In this document: in pieces, positions 20,546 through 22,588 of the stretch
Layout: each line of letters begins with the position of its first letter
Numbering within the stretch: position 1 is the stretch's first letter
Assembly (NCBI RefSeq): GCF_000003605.2
Contig: NW_003108582.1
Location: 85,451 to 108,038, forward strand
Direction of reading: 5' to 3'
DNA length: 22,588 nt
Source of the DNA: Saccoglossus kowalevskii
Lineage: Eukaryota > Hemichordata > Enteropneusta > Harrimaniidae
The notes under the pieces: generated by a model
The model's database searches: none
What the model was told of the DNA's origin: nothing
Seen by the model: only the letters and a program-made list of their open reading frames with translations
Program-made: the position numbers and the translations under genes

Positions 20546-20933
20546 ATTTCTGATTTTATTATGAATGTGCACATTATGGTGCCAATTTATGAGTGTATTT
20601 TCTTCAAATTTGTAATTTTTACTAAAAATTTAATGTATTTTGAAAAATAAATGAGACTATCTTTGGATGTAAATAATTGGAAAGAATCAAACAGTGTCCT
20701 TGTTTTTTCTGTCAACAAGAGAAAACAACTTGCATCACTATTCTTTATTAAGGGAAAAATGAGTAGAACAGCAAAAAAAAAAATATACCACAAAAATACC
20801 ACCAAAAAAAATTAATAACTTCTTTCACAGTCTCTCCTAAAATACATGAAAAAGAGACATTTATTCTTAATTTGTAAAATAGTAAAATAGAACACAAAGT
20901 TGATCTGAAAAAAATTAAAATACTAAAAAAATA

Positions 20934-21395
20934 CTATTCTATCGCAAGCATCCCCCACTCATCTAGTGAAGTGATGTTACAAGAAATATTAGAGTGCTTG
21001 TACATCATCTTAGCTTCCACCCACTCTCTGTACTGCAGGTGCAACGTGAAAATTTGAAATATAAAAAGAAAATGTGAACACATAATAGATTTATCCAGCA
21101 TAAAAATTCCACCTCCTTCCAGTGGGAATTCTAGTTGAGTAGTACAGTTTTTATGCGAAGCGCGATGTGCAGAAATCTTTACAGAATTACGAATACGTTT
21201 TTCTGCATGCAGTGTATTAAGATGGGCCCATCCCCGGAGAGAGTACGAAAGACTGAAGAATAAGCCGTACTGATGACTCAAATTGTGGTTAAGCAAAGTC
21301 CCTCGTGTACTGCCAAATCTGTCGGGATTATTAACGTCTTGTAGCCATATCTGTGGTATATTACAGAAACATGTCGTTTTCTCCCTGAAATGCAT
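20934..21395 (-). other. longest open frame in the window, 153 codons, doubtful coding
   Basis: The frame starts ATG at 21395 and stays open to 20934. The middle (about 21100-21370) has balanced composition and an ordinary amino-acid mixture (for example PQIWLQDVNNPDRFGSTRG); the last third, nearest the stop, is weaker. I recognise no domain, signal or repeat. Length alone is more than expected by chance in AT-rich DNA but normal for a GC-balanced island. It could be a single-exon unknown gene, a transposon remnant or a conserved non-coding element. Confidence 0.2.
21039..21077 (+). other. alternative candidate terminal exon of the bHLH gene
   Basis: One of the best-formed + strand acceptors in the window (CCACCCACTCTCTGTACTGCAG) ends at 21038. 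Read in phase with the helix-2 exon it gives VQRENLKYKKKM and a stop at 21075-21077, with AATAAA at 21432-21437 as a possible polyadenylation signal. The peptide is charged and helical in character. Heptad hydrophobics are weaker than for the 12564 candidate and the intron would be 8.9 kb. Confidence 0.22.
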
Positions 21396-21639
21396 TAATT
21401 AGCTTGTATCCAACATTCTGTCCATTTAATGAATAAAATATCAAAATATTTCCATGATTTTAGTGATAAAAAGTACTTTTTATAGAAGGATGTACTCATT
21501 GCATGATTTTTATTTTTTATTTTTTTCCCAAATGTTGCGATCAGTATAATTTTCAAACACTGACAATGCAGAAATTTTTTTCTAAGTAAAATACAACTAT
21601 GTATAATAGAATTTATGATATTTTGCATTTTTTTTTTGT

Positions 21640-22210
21640 GTGTTTTTTTTTTTTAAATTGTGGGAGATTTTAATTTTTATGGCAAACGTCTTTCAACAAC
21701 AAAAATTGTGAAATATATACCACTTAATAATACAAAGTCTGTTTTAAAATGAAAATATGCGAGTAACATAATACAAGTGACAAATGTGTGAATTTTTTAT
21801 GCTCATGTTTGTTTTTCGGTTTCCGCTATGGAAATGAGACTTTTTGCTAAAACTCTCGGGTGGCCGTAAGGAGGTGTTTAGGGATTAACGTTTACACTCA
21901 GTTAAGCCGACACCTGATATGATACATATGCATGACTAAAAACTACAAATCCTACAACACAACATTTTACAGATGAAAACATTCATCAAGAGACTCAAAC
22001 ATACAAGGGAGCAAATCGGCTGATTCTCTGATGAGTCTAACAAAAAAAGAAAAAGAAATGGGGCTTATGCAAATTACTGTAAATCAATATATTTTTGTTG
22101 TTAGAAATGTTCATATTTTGATGACACTTTGTCCGAACGACCATAGTTGACTGTTTACAAAATTTTGGAGTTTCCCTGCCTTGAAATTTAATGAAAATTT
22201 CTCGCCTTGT
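21640..22210. other. AT-rich sequence with one small complex island
   Basis: No gene is supported. About 21830-21950 is less AT-rich and includes GGATTAA (a bicoid/Otx-type core). A weak acceptor at 21972 is followed by 16 phase-0 codons (MKTFIKRLKHTREQIG) and a stop, a further but poorer candidate 3' end for the bHLH gene. Confidence 0.3.
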
Positions 22211-22214
22211 GAAA

Positions 22215-22426
22215 TACTGTAGAATACTTTATTTTCGCTTGGAATTTATTTTCGCTATTTTCGCTGAAGGGATGATTCCATGAAAATAAAATCCAGCGAA
22301 TATACTTTTTTTCCTATATTTCACATTTCAACTCATCAAAAATCAGTGAAAATAAATTCCATAATAAATGCTAAAAAGCCTTTTCAGCGAAAATTAATTC
22401 CAGCGAAAGTAAAGTATTCCACAGTA
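22215..22426. mobile_element. complete 212-bp MITE with 41-bp terminal inverted repeats
   Basis: The left end 22215-22256 (TACTGTAGAATACTTTATTT and on to TTTTCGCT) is the reverse complement of the right end 22386-22426, with about four differences including one indel. If TA is the target-site duplication, the terminal repeat starts CTGTRGAATAC, consistent with a Tc1/mariner-type non-autonomous element. The interior is AT-rich, repeats TTTTCGCT on both strands and encodes nothing. A truncated relative lies at 15881-16030. Confidence 0.85.
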
Positions 22427-22572
22427 GTTTACATTGTTAATTATAAAAGCATTTCCAAATTTGTAGTACGAGTGCTCTTCTTTTTAGTACACCTAAAATG
22501 AGAAACTCTTCTTAGTGAAAATAATTTTGCATATTAAAAAAAAAGAGAAAAAAAGCTTATTAAAATTTATAT

Positions 22573-22588
22573 ATTTTGCAGCCCAGTA
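22573..22588 (+). other. possible splice acceptor at the window edge
   Basis: The window ends TATATTTTGCAG|CCCAGTA. The acceptor is plausible, but only seven bases of any exon are visible, so nothing can be said about coding. Confidence 0.15.

Noticed and set aside
22029-22060. CTGATGAG near 22027 as a hammerhead core
   Set aside because: No pairing stem and no GAAAC, only an A-rich run.
1-22588. tRNA, rRNA, CRISPR or bacterial operon features
   Set aside because: No GGTTCRANTCC B-box, no rRNA-like blocks, no regularly spaced spacers, and no dense ORF layout were seen on either strand.

Overview
The window reads as nuclear DNA of an animal, most likely a lophotrochozoan and probably a bivalve or related mollusc. 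It is AT-rich, has no compact gene packing, contains long T/A runs, many short palindromic ACATGT/GTAC motifs, miniature inverted-repeat elements and several short-period satellites. The only coding sequence I can defend has consensus GT-AG introns. The taxon is an inference from style; no marker gene fixes it.

The one confident gene is on the + strand. Exon 7468-7629 encodes the basic region, helix 1 and loop of a bHLH transcription factor (H..xE..xRR, the class B type that binds CACGTG E-boxes). After a 4.4 kb intron, exon 12062-12111 completes a split Ala codon and encodes helix 2 (AHNYIVDML), aligning without a gap to Max/Mnt/Mlx-type helix 2. I can match it only to the Max/Mlx/Mnt network in general. 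Its EQKRR basic region recalls Mlx/Mondo, but the loop and helix 2 do not match any member I know, so it may be a divergent or lineage-specific member. The 5' exons were not identified. The 3' end is ambiguous: an exon at 12564 gives the best leucine-zipper-like continuation, and other phase-compatible acceptors exist at 18343, 21039 and 21973. A small exon-like block at 10771-10823 has the same phases as the helix-2 exon and could be a mutually exclusive alternative.

Region by region: 1-5600 holds a 46-bp tandem repeat, C-rich tracts, a perfect DR1 nuclear-receptor site and high-complexity non-coding islands. 5600-6200 holds a degenerate GCATTGTGGGAGA repeat, a G-rich tract and a perfect 39-bp duplication. 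7468-12111 is the bHLH core with its intron, which contains a 220-bp inverted-repeat element. 12.1-18.2 kb is repeat-rich: a 33-bp duplication, a 51-bp repeat carrying paired POU octamers, a 55-bp repeat, a truncated MITE, a possible Penelope/hammerhead remnant, a TG/G microsatellite, a 27-bp minisatellite and a CCCGCC-bearing dispersed sequence. 18.2-22.6 kb holds non-coding islands, one 153-codon minus-strand open frame of doubtful coding status, and a 212-bp MITE with intact terminal inverted repeats next to the window end.

Most of the window is therefore intron or intergenic DNA around a transcription factor gene. The scattered sequence-complex islands, which are less AT-rich and lack usable ORFs, are plausible cis-regulatory elements, but only cross-species comparison could show this.
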